DNA from: Flavobacterium sp. LHD-85 | GTDB lineage: Bacteria > Bacteroidota > Bacteroidia > Flavobacteriales > Flavobacteriaceae | Length of the DNA: 64,000 nt | Assembly: GCF_030929595.1 (NCBI RefSeq) | Contig: NZ_JAVFVR010000018.1 | Location: 1 to 64,000 of the forward strand | Direction: 5' to 3' | Shown: in pieces, positions 16,660 to 25,608 of the stretch | Layout of the letters: every line of letters starts with the position of its first letter | Position numbering within the stretch: position 1 is the first letter of the stretch | Translations under genes and position numbers: made by a program | The notes under the pieces: model-generated | What the model was told of the DNA's origin: nothing | Seen by the model: the letters and a program-made list of their open reading frames with translations, nothing else | Databases searched by the model: none

Positions 16660-17289
16660 TTAATTAGCAACATCTTTTGATAAATTCTTTTTCCAATCAT
16701 ACAAAATAAAACCATAATACATAACTAGCAAAATAGAATTTAACTGCCAACTCAAAAACTTAAACTCTTTGCTTAGGTTGTGGGTTAAATTACCAATTAA
16801 AAACAACACTGTGCTAGTCAACAGATAGAACACTACAGCAATACTAATATAATAGTATTCTTTGCTTTCTGTAAGCATGTTATAAAAATGAATTAAGGCA
16901 AAAATTACAACTAGTAGAGAAGTCAGAGTTATTTCGAACAAATTGAAACGTAAAAATTGATTCCAATCTATTATAAATTGAACCGCGAGTATTAATAATG
17001 CTGCGACAATACTAATCAGTACGAATTTCTTTTGACTTTTTAATTTAAAAATAGAATTATAAAATAACCCTAATAAAATCATTTGTCCAATAATAAAAAT
17101 ATTCACTAGAAATAAATTATTCATTCTAAAATGATACATCACTTCCATTGAAAACTGCATTATAAAAGAAAACGCGAGGTAACTGACAAAAAAAACATTA
17201 GCTTTTTTCTTTCGAAAAAAGCTATATGTATATAAAATTAGGTCTATAGATAAAACGAAATAGCCTAAGTATATAAAAAAATCAAACAT
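16660..17289 (-). CDS. Multi-pass membrane protein next to the histidine kinase
   Basis: Protein of 209 aa with about seven hydrophobic segments (near 3-22, 32-50, 60-78, 88-108, 117-136, 146-166, 178-198). No catalytic motif is seen. It is encoded 2 nt after the 122-aa gene and 15 nt before the kinase. Because that kinase lacks a sensor domain, this protein is a plausible sensing partner; this is inference from neighbourhood. Confidence 0.7.
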   Translation of the reverse strand: MFDFFIYLGYFVLSIDLILYTYSFFRKKKANVFFVSYLAFSFIMQFSMEVMYHFRMNNLFLVNIFIIGQMILLGLFYNSIFKLKSQKKFVLISIVAALLILAVQFIIDWNQFLRFNLFEITLTSLLVVIFALIHFYNMLTESKEYYYISIAVVFYLLTSTVLFLIGNLTHNLSKEFKFLSWQLNSILLVMYYGFILYDWKKNLSKDVAN

Positions 17290-17291
17290 TT

Positions 17292-17660
17292 TTATGGGTT
17301 TAATGGACTCTCAGGATCACCGTAAGGAGGAACTGGACGAGCACCATCATAAACAACATCTCCACCAGTTAATAATCCATCATTTCTGAAAACATCAACA
17401 TAAATTTTCTTTTCAGGATCCCATTTTGCTCCAACAAATATTAGAGTTTGTTCTCCCTCATTATTGATTCCATTGTAAGCACGCACAGCTTGAATATCCT
17501 GATCCAATACCATTCTTAGTGTTTCAACCGGTATCAAAAATCCGTCAACTTTTTTTCTTTTACCTTCTTCAATCCCAGTATCTTTACGATACTTATCTGC
17601 CCATTTAATTCCCTCAGACAAAGAAATCTCAATATTTTCTAAACTTAATTCTTCATTCAT
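17292..17660 (-). CDS. Hypothetical cytoplasmic protein
   Basis: Protein of 122 aa without signal or membrane segment. A charged N-terminal helix region (about 1-35) is followed by a more beta-rich part (FLIPVETLRMVLDQ ... LIFVGAKWDPEKKIYVDVF) and a Pro/Gly-rich tail (PVPPYGDPESPLNP). The family is not recognised; similar proteins occur in other flavobacteria as far as I recall. It is the first gene of the leftward operon with the membrane protein, kinase and response regulator. Confidence 0.65.
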   Translation of the reverse strand: MNEELSLENIEISLSEGIKWADKYRKDTGIEEGKRKKVDGFLIPVETLRMVLDQDIQAVRAYNGINNEGEQTLIFVGAKWDPEKKIYVDVFRNDGLLTGGDVVYDGARPVPPYGDPESPLNP

Positions 17661-17763
17661 AATTTAAAATTTGTTATTGGTTAATAATTAAAAAAAAACT
17701 TTAATAGTTTATAATTGGTTTAGCTAAACTACTGATTTTTATTAGAAAATTAACATTCAAACA

Positions 17764-17799
17764 TAAAAAAAGCCTTAAAAATTAAGGCTTTTTGATTTT
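17764..17799 (-). terminator. Terminator of dnaB
   Basis: AAAAAGCCTTAA and TTAAGGCTTTTT flank a 3-nt loop, with T runs on either strand. It lies immediately 3' of the dnaB stop on the minus strand and upstream of the two-component operon. Confidence 0.85.
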
Positions 17800-19344
17800 T
17801 TAGAATGGAACATCGCTATCATCATCGTCATCATTTAAATTACTTCCGAAGGCTTCATTAGCAGATGGTAAATTTTTTGTTAGGAAAGGGTTATCATCAT
17901 GGTTCATTTTAGATGGCAAATCATCGTAACCTCCAGTAAATTCTTCAAGGTTATCAAACTTACCCAAATGTCCTAAGAATTTCAGACGAATATTCTCCAA
18001 ACCACCATTACGGTGCTTGGCTATAATAAACTCTGCCTGACCCTGTGTAGAAGAAGCTTCATCATCATCCCACTCTTCAATTTTATAATATTCAGGACGA
18101 TAGATAAACGATACGATATCGGCATCCTGCTCAATAGCTCCAGATTCACGAAGATCCGAAAGAAGTGGTCGTTTACTAGATCCACGGGTTTCAACGGCAC
18201 GCGATAACTGAGAAAGTGCAATTACCGGAACGTTTAGCTCTTTTGCCAATGCCTTTAAGTTTCGGGAAATTGTCGAGATCTCCTGCTCACGGTTTCCTCC
18301 TCCTTTTCCGCTTCCTCCTGCAGTCATTAACTGCAAGTAGTCAATAATAATCAATTTGATTCCGTGCTGAGAAGCCAAACGACGGCATTTTGCACGTAAA
18401 TCGAATATCGAAAGCGAAGGCGTATCATCAATAAATAATGGTGCTTTTTCTAAGTTTTTTACTTTCGTACTTAATTGCTCCCATTCGTGTTTTTCTAGCT
18501 TACCAGTCCTTAATTTTTCTGAAGACAATCCTGTTTCAGAAGAAATAAGCCTCGTAATCAACTGAACCGATGCCATCTCCAGAGAGAAAATCGCAACGGC
18601 ATGCCCAAACTGAATACTTACGTTTCTCGCCATCGAAAGGACGAAAGCCGTTTTACCCATACCAGGACGAGCCGCAATAATGATCAAATCCGAAGGCTGC
18701 CATCCAGAAGTAACTTCATCTAGTTTCTCAAATCCAGTTGCAACACCACTCAATCCTTCTTTACCAGCAATTTCTTCAATACGTTTCTTTGCTTGAAGAA
18801 CCAAACTTTGAGCTGTTTCAGAACTACGTTTGATGTTTCCTTGCGTTACTTCATACAATTTAGATTCTGCTTTGTCCAGCAAATCGAATACGTCTGTTGT
18901 CTCGTCATACGATTCTTCGATAATTTCAGATGAAATTCGAATCAAACTTCTTTGAATAAATTTTTGAAGAATAATACGTGAGTGGAATTCGATGTGGGCA
19001 GAAGAAGCAATTTTTTGCGTAAGCTGAATTAAATAAAAATCTCCTCCAGCCAAATCTAGCTTTCCGTTTTTCTTTAACTGTGTAGAAACCGTCAGCAAAT
19101 CGATTGGCTGAGTTTCTGTAAAAAGCTGCAAAATTGCTTCAAAAATATGTTTGTGTGCGTCTTTATAAAAAGCATCTGGCTGTAAAATATCAATTACATC
19201 ATCTACCCCTTTCTTATCAATCATCATCGCACCAAGCACAGCCTCTTCCAAGTCAATTACTTGCGGAGGAAGCTTACCTTTTTCTAGATTGATGATTGTG
19301 GTTTTATCGACCTTGACAGGGTTTACATTTTTGAAATTTTCCAT
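17800..19344 (-). CDS. dnaB: Replicative DNA helicase
   Basis: Hexameric helicase that unwinds DNA at the replication fork. The 514-aa protein has the N-terminal DnaB domain (about 20-125), a linker, and the RecA-like core (about 190-455) with Walker A AARPGMGKTA, Walker B LIIIDYLQLM and LSQLSRAVETR. No intein is present. The tail is acidic (NDDDDDSDVPF), reminiscent of single-strand binding protein tails. A terminator follows its stop. Confidence 0.97.
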   Translation of the reverse strand: MENFKNVNPVKVDKTTIINLEKGKLPPQVIDLEEAVLGAMMIDKKGVDDVIDILQPDAFYKDAHKHIFEAILQLFTETQPIDLLTVSTQLKKNGKLDLAGGDFYLIQLTQKIASSAHIEFHSRIILQKFIQRSLIRISSEIIEESYDETTDVFDLLDKAESKLYEVTQGNIKRSSETAQSLVLQAKKRIEEIAGKEGLSGVATGFEKLDEVTSGWQPSDLIIIAARPGMGKTAFVLSMARNVSIQFGHAVAIFSLEMASVQLITRLISSETGLSSEKLRTGKLEKHEWEQLSTKVKNLEKAPLFIDDTPSLSIFDLRAKCRRLASQHGIKLIIIDYLQLMTAGGSGKGGGNREQEISTISRNLKALAKELNVPVIALSQLSRAVETRGSSKRPLLSDLRESGAIEQDADIVSFIYRPEYYKIEEWDDDEASSTQGQAEFIIAKHRNGGLENIRLKFLGHLGKFDNLEEFTGGYDDLPSKMNHDDNPFLTKNLPSANEAFGSNLNDDDDDSDVPF

Positions 19345-19433
19345 ATAGCGAAAGTAGCAAAATTTAAAAAAAATCTGCTATCTAGTTATAACTAATTAAT
19401 TGTTTATAAATAATACCGACCTGTTCATAACCA

Positions 19434-19472
19434 AAAAAAAATCCGAAACCGCAGGGCTTCGGATTTTTAATT
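19434..19472 (-). terminator. Terminator of accA
   Basis: AAAATCCGAA and TTCGGATTTT form a 10-bp stem around a GC-containing loop, just 3' of the accA stop on the minus strand. Confidence 0.8.
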
Positions 19473-19485
19473 CTATTTTATGAAT

Positions 19486-20439
19486 TTACTCTTTAAACTC
19501 GCCCATATTGCTGTATTTGTCCATTCTTTGGGCAATTAAATCGGCTGTTGATAAGTCTTTCAATTCGTTATATCCTTTTGTAATATATTCCGCTACTGTT
19601 TTAAAAGTAGTTTCTCTGTCATAATGTGCTCCTCCTAGTGGTTCTGGAATTACATCATCAACAAGTTTTTGTTTTTTCATATCAGAAGAAGTCAGCTTTA
19701 AAGCTTCCGCTGCACGCTCTTTATACTCCCAGCTTTTCCATAAAATAGAAGAGCAAGATTCTGGAGAAATTACAGAGTACCAAGTGTTTTCTAACATATA
19801 AACACGGTCTCCAACACCAATTCCTAAAGCTCCACCAGAAGCACCTTCACCTACAATAATAGTAATGATTGGCACTTGCAAACGAACCATTTCGAAGATA
19901 TTTCTAGCAATAGCCTCTCCTTGTCCTCTTTCCTCAGCTTCAAGTCCTGGATATGCACCCGGAGTATCTACTAAAGTAAGAACTGGAATCCCGAATTTTT
20001 CTGCCATCTTCATCAAACGCAAAGCTTTACGGTATCCTTCTGGATTAGCCATACCAAAATTACGGTATTGACGTGTTTTTGTATTAAAACCTTTTTGTTG
20101 ACCGATAATCATAAACGATTGTCCGTTTATTTTACCAAGACCACCAACCATTGCTTTGTCATCTTTAAAACCTCTGTCTCCATGAAGTTCTAAGAAAGTC
20201 TCTCCACAGATTGCTCTAATGTAATCTAAAGTATATGGTCTATTTGGATGTCTTGACAATTGCACTCTCTGCCAAGCCGTAAGGTTTTTATATATTTCTT
20301 TTTTAGTCTCTACTAATTTTTTGTTGATTTCCTTGCACGTTGGCGTTACGTCAACGTCAGATTCTTTCCCAATAATAACGCACTTTTCTAACTGTTCTTC
20401 AAGTTCTTTAATTGGAAGCTCAAAATCTAAATATTCCAT
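19486..20439 (-). CDS. accA: Acetyl-CoA carboxylase carboxyltransferase subunit alpha
   Basis: Transfers the carboxyl group from biotin to acetyl-CoA to make malonyl-CoA for fatty acid synthesis. It is 317 aa, the standard size. Family motifs include RHPNRPYTLDYI, FMIIGQQKGFNTK, GMANPEGYRKALRLM, LVDTPGAYPG and GEGASGGALGIGVGD. A -7 box TATATTTG (minus strand, 20472-20479) lies about 33 nt before the start. Its partner accD is not in this window. Confidence 0.96.
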   Translation of the reverse strand: MEYLDFELPIKELEEQLEKCVIIGKESDVDVTPTCKEINKKLVETKKEIYKNLTAWQRVQLSRHPNRPYTLDYIRAICGETFLELHGDRGFKDDKAMVGGLGKINGQSFMIIGQQKGFNTKTRQYRNFGMANPEGYRKALRLMKMAEKFGIPVLTLVDTPGAYPGLEAEERGQGEAIARNIFEMVRLQVPIITIIVGEGASGGALGIGVGDRVYMLENTWYSVISPESCSSILWKSWEYKERAAEALKLTSSDMKKQKLVDDVIPEPLGGAHYDRETTFKTVAEYITKGYNELKDLSTADLIAQRMDKYSNMGEFKE

Positions 20440-20551
20440 GGATTTTTGAATTTTGTTTTTAAATCGAACCGCAAATATAAAAATATTATATCATTGGCGA
20501 AGTTAATTGTTATTTAAAGTATAAAAATGCAATTTAAAAATAAGTAAACTA

Positions 20552-21442
20552 TTACAAGTTTTCTTTCTTGTTCTGATAATGCTTGAATATGCCATTTAGA
20601 ATAACTGTTATGATTATTATAACAGCTCCAATATAAAATTCGACACTCATTTTTTCTTTTCCTCCCAAAATAAAATAAGCCAACACTATCCCGTAAACTG
20701 GCTCTAAATTAGTGGTTAACATCACGGTATAAGGTGTCAATCGCTGCATTACTTTTACCGAAGCAGTAAACGCGTACGCCGTACAGATTGAAGCTAAAAC
20801 CAATAATAAAACCCAGTTATTTAAAGACATTTGAAAGAAATCTGCTGTGAATTTTCCTTGAAATAAAAAATAAATTGTAATAAAGAAAACGCCCGCTCCA
20901 AACTCATAGAAAGTAATAACTGAAGGTTCATGATCTGAAATTAATTTCCCATTCATCAAAGTAAACAAAACACCTAAAATAATCGCAGCCAAAGCATAAT
21001 AAACACCTTCAAGGTATTTTATTTCAACCTGAAGAATCAATCCTAAACCGGCAATTATTACAAGTCCGAAGAGAACCTCATACCAAAGCACTTTTCTTCC
21101 GTAAAATAATGGTTCTAATAAGGAGGCAAAAAAAGCTCCCAAAGAAAATATGGAAAGTGTAATTGAAACATTGGAAACATGAATTGCTTTAAAAAAGAAA
21201 ATCCAATGAAGCGCAATTAGTAATCCAACAAAAATCAATTTGAAAAGTTCTTTTATCGGGACTTGAAAAGACTGTTTTTTAAATGCAATAAATCCGCCAA
21301 GAAAAACCATGGCGATCAACATTCTGTACCAAACCAGATTATCGGCATCAATGGTAATTAAAGCGCCTAAAATGGCTGTAAAACCCCAGATAAAAACAAT
21401 TAAGTGAAGATTTAAATAACTTTTTAAATTATCGTTTCGCAT
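20552..21442 (-). CDS. EamA/DMT family transporter
   Basis: Protein of 296 aa with ten predicted membrane helices arranged as two EamA repeats (about 10-140 and 150-285), the drug/metabolite exporter layout. Substrate is unknown. It overlaps the end of the LptF/G permease gene by 14 nt, so the two are co-translated, though no functional link is obvious. Confidence 0.88.
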   Translation of the reverse strand: MRNDNLKSYLNLHLIVFIWGFTAILGALITIDADNLVWYRMLIAMVFLGGFIAFKKQSFQVPIKELFKLIFVGLLIALHWIFFFKAIHVSNVSITLSIFSLGAFFASLLEPLFYGRKVLWYEVLFGLVIIAGLGLILQVEIKYLEGVYYALAAIILGVLFTLMNGKLISDHEPSVITFYEFGAGVFFITIYFLFQGKFTADFFQMSLNNWVLLLVLASICTAYAFTASVKVMQRLTPYTVMLTTNLEPVYGIVLAYFILGGKEKMSVEFYIGAVIIIITVILNGIFKHYQNKKENL

Positions 21443-22517
21443 TGCGTAATAAGTAAACTGCTAAAATTCCGAAAACAATATTCGGGAACCAAACAGCTAA
21501 TAAAGGTGAGAATGTAGATTTTTCGGCAAGTGTACCAAAGATTTTATCAAAGAATACGAAAGAAAACGCGATGGCAATTCCAATAGCAAGGTTCATTCCC
21601 ATTCCTCCACGGCGTTTCATAGAAGAAACTGAAACCGCAATAATGGTCAGAATAAATGCTGAAACAGGAATACTATATTTTTTGTAAAGAACAACCAAAT
21701 AGGTATTAATGTTTCCCGAACCTCTTTTTCTTTCTTTTTCAATAAAATCTATCAATTTGCCCAAAGTCAATGTTTCTGCAATATAAACTACAGGCGTTAA
21801 ATCGGCCAATTCAAATTTAAAAGCAACATTTCTTTCAGGAAATTTTTCAATTACATCGTTTAATTCCCCTACTGTTCTTTTAGTATAATCGTATAAAACA
21901 TAAATCTTCTTTTTAGGATCCCATTTTATACGGCTTGCAGTGATTTTATAAGTCAATTTTTCTTTTTCGAAATGTTCCAAAGAAAAGTTGAAAGCCGTTT
22001 TAGTTTCTTCATTAAAACTGTTCACAAAAATAAAATCGTGATCGTTAATTTGTCTGTAAACATTGGTGTTTTCACCTCGCATGAGTTCTTTTCCATTTCC
22101 TTTCAGATAAGTATATCTGAAATTATTATAGCCTTCACTCGCTGCAGGAACAATAAAAAATCCCATTAGCAATACAAAAAGCGAAACAATTGTTGCACCT
22201 ATAATATAAGGTCGCAAGAAACGTGTAAATGAAATTCCGGAACTTAAAATCGCAATAATTTCTGTATTGTTTGCCAGTTTTGAAGTAAACCAAATTACCG
22301 ACAAAAACAAGAATATAGGAAACAGCGAATTAATGAAGTAAATTGTAAAATTGTAATAATAGAATGCAATATCGCCAAACGGAATCTTGTTTTCGAGCAT
22401 TTTATTTACTTTTTCGGAAACGTCAATTACGATTCCGATTGGTGCAAATAAAAGCAACATCACAGAGAAAGTTCCCAGATATCTTTTTAAAATGTATTTA
22501 TCTATTATTGAAAGCAT
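21429..22517 (-). CDS. LptF/LptG family permease
   Basis: Inner-membrane subunit of the lipopolysaccharide export ABC transporter. The 362-aa protein has six membrane segments: three at the N-terminus (about 12-125) and three at the C-terminus (about 270-355), flanking a periplasmic beta-jellyroll domain, as in LptF and LptG. MLSIIDKYILKRYLGTF is the usual start. Which of the two subunits it is cannot be decided; the other and the LptB ATPase are not in this window. Confidence 0.9.
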   Translation of the reverse strand: MLSIIDKYILKRYLGTFSVMLLLFAPIGIVIDVSEKVNKMLENKIPFGDIAFYYYNFTIYFINSLFPIFLFLSVIWFTSKLANNTEIIAILSSGISFTRFLRPYIIGATIVSLFVLLMGFFIVPAASEGYNNFRYTYLKGNGKELMRGENTNVYRQINDHDFIFVNSFNEETKTAFNFSLEHFEKEKLTYKITASRIKWDPKKKIYVLYDYTKRTVGELNDVIEKFPERNVAFKFELADLTPVVYIAETLTLGKLIDFIEKERKRGSGNINTYLVVLYKKYSIPVSAFILTIIAVSVSSMKRRGGMGMNLAIGIAIAFSFVFFDKIFGTLAEKSTFSPLLAVWFPNIVFGILAVYLLRNAKR

Positions 22518-22527
22518 ATAGTTTTAT

Positions 22528-22604
22528 TGTTTCAAGTTTTTTTAGTTTCAGGTTTCAAGTTGTAGTTCGTCCTGTAGAGAACCTGAAACTTGAAACTTAA
22601 AACT
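22528..22604. repeat. gtttcaa heptamer inverted repeat
   Basis: Copies of GTTTCAAG/GTTTCAGG on the left and CTGAAACTTGAAAC on the right can fold into a stem in the tgt-lptF/G spacer. The same heptamers recur at 40100-40374. Confidence 0.6.
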
Positions 22605-22605
22605 C

Positions 22606-23736
22606 TTAAAGACGCTGACTCATATTTTTAACCATCATTTCTTTCCATGGTCTAAAATCTCCGGCTAATATATGTTTTCTAGCTTCACGAACCAACCACA
22701 TATAGAAACCAAGATTATGAATGGTAGCAATTTGCTTTCCTAAATATTCATTAGCAGCAAACAAATGGCGTAAATAGGCTTTTGTATATTCTGTATCAAC
22801 AAAAGTGTGTCCCATTTCATCAATTGGAGAAAAATCAGCTTCCCACTTTTTATTTTTAATATTGATTGTTCCGTTTGCTGTAAACAACATTCCGTTTCTC
22901 GCATTACGAGTCGGCATAACGCAATCGAACATATCAATACCTAACGCAATATTTTCTAAAATATTAATTGGAGTTCCAACCCCCATTAAATAACGAGGTT
23001 TGTCTTCAGGAAGAATTTCGCAAACCACTTCGGTCATTGCATACATCTCTTCAGCTGGTTCACCAACCGAAAGTCCGCCAATTGCATTTCCTTGCTGACC
23101 TGCATTTGCAATATACTCCGCCGACTGACGACGAAGGTCTTTATAAGTACTTCCCTGTACAATAGGGAAAAACGTCTGTTCGTAACCGTATTTATAAGGT
23201 ACTTTTTCTAAATGATTAATGCAACGATCCAACCAACGATGTGTCATGTGCATAGAACGCTGTGCATAACGGTAATCGCAAGGATAAGGTGTACATTCAT
23301 CAAAAGCCATGATAATATCAGCACCAATTGTACGCTGAATTTCCATTACATTTTCTGGTGTAAAAAAGTGATAAGAACCGTCAATATGAGACTTAAACTT
23401 TACTCCTTCTTCCTTAATTTTTCTGTTTGAAGAAAGAGAATATACCTGATATCCTCCAGAATCAGTCAAAATATTACGATCCCAGTTCATGAATTTATGA
23501 AGACCTCCAGCTTTTTCTAAAATTTCTGTCTGCGGACGCAGATACAAATGATAGGTATTTCCAAGAATAATATCTGGATTAATCTCTTCCTTAAGCTCAC
23601 GCTGATGCACTCCTTTTACAGAAGCAACAGTACCAACTGGCATAAAAATAGGAGTTTCTATAACTCCATGATCTGTAGTAATACTCCCCGCTCTTGCTTT
23701 AGACTGCGGATCTTTTTGTAATAAATCAAACTTCAT
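22606..23736 (-). CDS. tgt: tRNA-guanine(34) transglycosylase
   Basis: Exchanges guanine-34 for the preQ1 base in queuosine tRNAs. The start MKFDLLQKDPQSKARAG at 23736 is chosen over an upstream Met (23805) because it gives the usual 376 aa and lies just after a -7 box. Catalytic Asp residues are in MAFDECTPYP and DCVMPTRNARNG; ILTDSGGYQV is conserved. The zinc site seems altered: where other bacterial enzymes have a CxCxxC cluster, this one reads DEMGHTFVD, while the final TIHNL His remains. Confidence 0.93.
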   Translation of the reverse strand: MKFDLLQKDPQSKARAGSITTDHGVIETPIFMPVGTVASVKGVHQRELKEEINPDIILGNTYHLYLRPQTEILEKAGGLHKFMNWDRNILTDSGGYQVYSLSSNRKIKEEGVKFKSHIDGSYHFFTPENVMEIQRTIGADIIMAFDECTPYPCDYRYAQRSMHMTHRWLDRCINHLEKVPYKYGYEQTFFPIVQGSTYKDLRRQSAEYIANAGQQGNAIGGLSVGEPAEEMYAMTEVVCEILPEDKPRYLMGVGTPINILENIALGIDMFDCVMPTRNARNGMLFTANGTINIKNKKWEADFSPIDEMGHTFVDTEYTKAYLRHLFAANEYLGKQIATIHNLGFYMWLVREARKHILAGDFRPWKEMMVKNMSQRL

Positions 23737-23755
23737 AAATTCGTTTTTCAGTCGG

Positions 23756-23763
23756 CAAAGATA
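23756..23763 (-). promoter_or_regulatory. tgt -7 promoter box
   Basis: TATCTTTG on the minus strand, about 20 nt before the chosen tgt start; it supports that start over the upstream Met. No convincing -33 element is seen. Confidence 0.45.
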
Positions 23764-24146
23764 GTTTAATTTCAGGGAAATTTTATGAATTAGGTAATTT
23801 GTCAAGTAGAAAATTAGCTAATATTTTCTTAATATATGATTCTATGTTTTAGAACTTCCGTTTTCACATTTGAAATTTAATTTTATCTGGGCATTCCTAA
23901 CCCCGATAACTATCGGGAGGGCACCAGCCATATCTTTGCCTCAAGAACATTCATTTTTAATCAATAAAATATAAATCTTAAAAGGATACTAATTCTATCC
24001 CTAATACAAATAACCAAGAGCATTTCAAATCAGAAACAATTGAATGTAAAAACTAGAATATCAGCCTAATAAAATATAACCGTAAGCCATTTTTATTTTG
24101 TAATTTTAGATAAATAAACAATATCAAGAACTAAAATTTTAAAATC
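23764..24146. other. Intergenic region
   Basis: About 380 nt without a gene. It contains the short palindrome CCCGATA-AC-TATCGGG (23902-23917), a type often seen in Bacteroidetes intergenic DNA, and a plus-strand -7-like TATCTTTG (23931-23938) more than 200 nt from the next gene. Otherwise AT-rich with no visible structure. Confidence 0.6.
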
Positions 24147-24449
24147 ATGATAAATTCTGAAGAAAAATTAGACCAAATCAAGGACGATCAAATTGAAAGA
24201 AATCTTGAAAACCTGGATTATCCAGCAAATGAAGACATTTACAATCAAGGCAACAAACTAGAAGACATTGATCTTGAGGAAATTTCAAGCGAGCGCATTA
24301 TTAATAAGAACAATAACGAATGGAAACAAAACAGTGACAAAATCGGAAATGATTTAGACATTCCAGGCGCCGAATTAGACAATCAGCAAGAAGAAATAGG
24401 TTCTGAAGACGAAGAAAACAATTATTACAGCGAAGGTGACACAGAATAA
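24147..24449 (+). CDS. Small acidic hypothetical protein
   Basis: Protein of 100 aa, strongly acidic and rich in Glu, Asp, Asn and Gln with almost no hydrophobic residues, hence probably disordered and cytoplasmic. No family is recognised. It ends just before a terminator and stands alone upstream of the transketolase pair. Confidence 0.6.
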   Translation: MINSEEKLDQIKDDQIERNLENLDYPANEDIYNQGNKLEDIDLEEISSERIINKNNNEWKQNSDKIGNDLDIPGAELDNQQEEIGSEDEENNYYSEGDTE

Positions 24450-24467
24450 TCTCACCTAAAATCAAAT

Positions 24468-24498
24468 AAAAAAATCTTGCAAAACGCAAGATTTTTTT
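24468..24498 (+). terminator. Terminator after acidic protein
   Basis: AAATCTTGC, loop AAAAC, GCAAGATTTTTTT: 9-bp stem with T run. Confidence 0.8.
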
Positions 24499-24630
24499 AT
24501 TTCTCATTTTAAAATTGTAAAAAACACACTTATAAAAAACTGAAAAGCAAAATATCCGTTATATTTTTTCTCATAATGTAAAAAAAAGAGCAAAATTTAA
24601 CAATTGGAATAAAACTAAAGCAAAAAATCA

Positions 24631-24662
24631 TTTGTCTGCCCACAAAATAACGTTTACTTTTG
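24631..24662 (+). promoter_or_regulatory. Transketolase operon promoter
   Basis: TTTG (24631-24634), 20-nt spacer, TACTTTTG (24655-24662): one of the best matches to the Bacteroidetes consensus in the window, about 25 nt before the transketolase start. Confidence 0.8.
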
Positions 24663-24687
24663 CTCCAGTTTAACTTTTACATATAAA

Positions 24688-25536
24688 ATGAAGCCTAACA
24701 CACAACAATTAAGCGATTTAACGATCCAAGTAAGAAGAGATATTCTTAGAATGGTACATGCTGTAAACTCTGGACACCCAGGTGGTTCATTAGGTTGTAC
24801 TGAATTTTTGGTAACATTATATCAAAACATAATGGACCGCAAAGAAGGTTTTGATATGAATGGAATTGGAGAAGATTTATTTTTCCTTTCAAACGGACAC
24901 ATTTCTCCTGTCTTTTATAGCGTTCTAGCACGCAGTGGTTACTTTCCAGTTTCAGAATTAGCTACATTCAGATTATTAGATTCTCGCTTACAAGGGCACC
25001 CAACAACTCACGAAGGTTTACCTGGAGTTCGCATTGCGTCTGGTTCATTAGGACAAGGTTTATCTGTAGCTTTGGGAGCAGCTCAAGCTAAAAAATTAAA
25101 CAAAGACAATCACATAGTATATAGTCTACACGGAGATGGTGAGTTACAAGAAGGTCAAAACTGGGAAGCTATCATGTACGCTTCTGCTAAAAAAGTAGAC
25201 AATATTATTGCAACAATCGACCTTAACGGTAAACAAATTGACGGAACTACAGATGAAGTTTTGCCAATGGGAAGTATCCGCGCTAAATTTGAAGCTTTTG
25301 ACTGGGATGTTTTAGAAATTAAAGAAGGAAATAACATCGATGCTATTATCGCTGGATTGACTGATGCAAAATCAAGAACAGGAAAAGGAAAACCCGTTTG
25401 TATCTTATTGCATACAGAAATGGGTAATGGTGTAGATTTTATGATGCACACACATGCTTGGCACGGTAAAGCACCAAATAATGATCAATTAGCAAGTGCT
25501 TTAGCTCAAAACGTTTCAACTTTAGCAGATTATTAA
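24688..25536 (+). CDS. Transketolase, N-terminal (TPP-binding) subunit
   Basis: First half of a split transketolase, 282 aa, for the pentose phosphate pathway. It has HPGGSLGCTEFL, FFLSNGHISPVFY, GSLGQGLSVALG and the thiamine diphosphate motif GDGELQEGQNWEA. The C-terminal subunit is the next gene. The gap of 72 nt holds taagctt heptamers, yet both genes share one strong promoter and should be one operon. Split transketolases are known in many Bacteroidetes. Confidence 0.93.
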   Translation: MKPNTQQLSDLTIQVRRDILRMVHAVNSGHPGGSLGCTEFLVTLYQNIMDRKEGFDMNGIGEDLFFLSNGHISPVFYSVLARSGYFPVSELATFRLLDSRLQGHPTTHEGLPGVRIASGSLGQGLSVALGAAQAKKLNKDNHIVYSLHGDGELQEGQNWEAIMYASAKKVDNIIATIDLNGKQIDGTTDEVLPMGSIRAKFEAFDWDVLEIKEGNNIDAIIAGLTDAKSRTGKGKPVCILLHTEMGNGVDFMMHTHAWHGKAPNNDQLASALAQNVSTLADY

Positions 25537-25540
25537 AAAG

Positions 25541-25596
25541 CTTTAAGCAGTAAGCATTAAGCTTTAAGCCTATTGCCTACAGCCTATTGCGTATAG
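25541..25596 (+). repeat. taagctt-type heptamer repeat between transketolase subunits
   Basis: Imperfect repeats of gctttaagc, cattaagctttaagc and cctattgcctacagc. Closely related to the infC-rpmI spacer at 3280-3362. Confidence 0.55.
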
Positions 25597-25608
25597 CAAA
25601 AAAACAAA

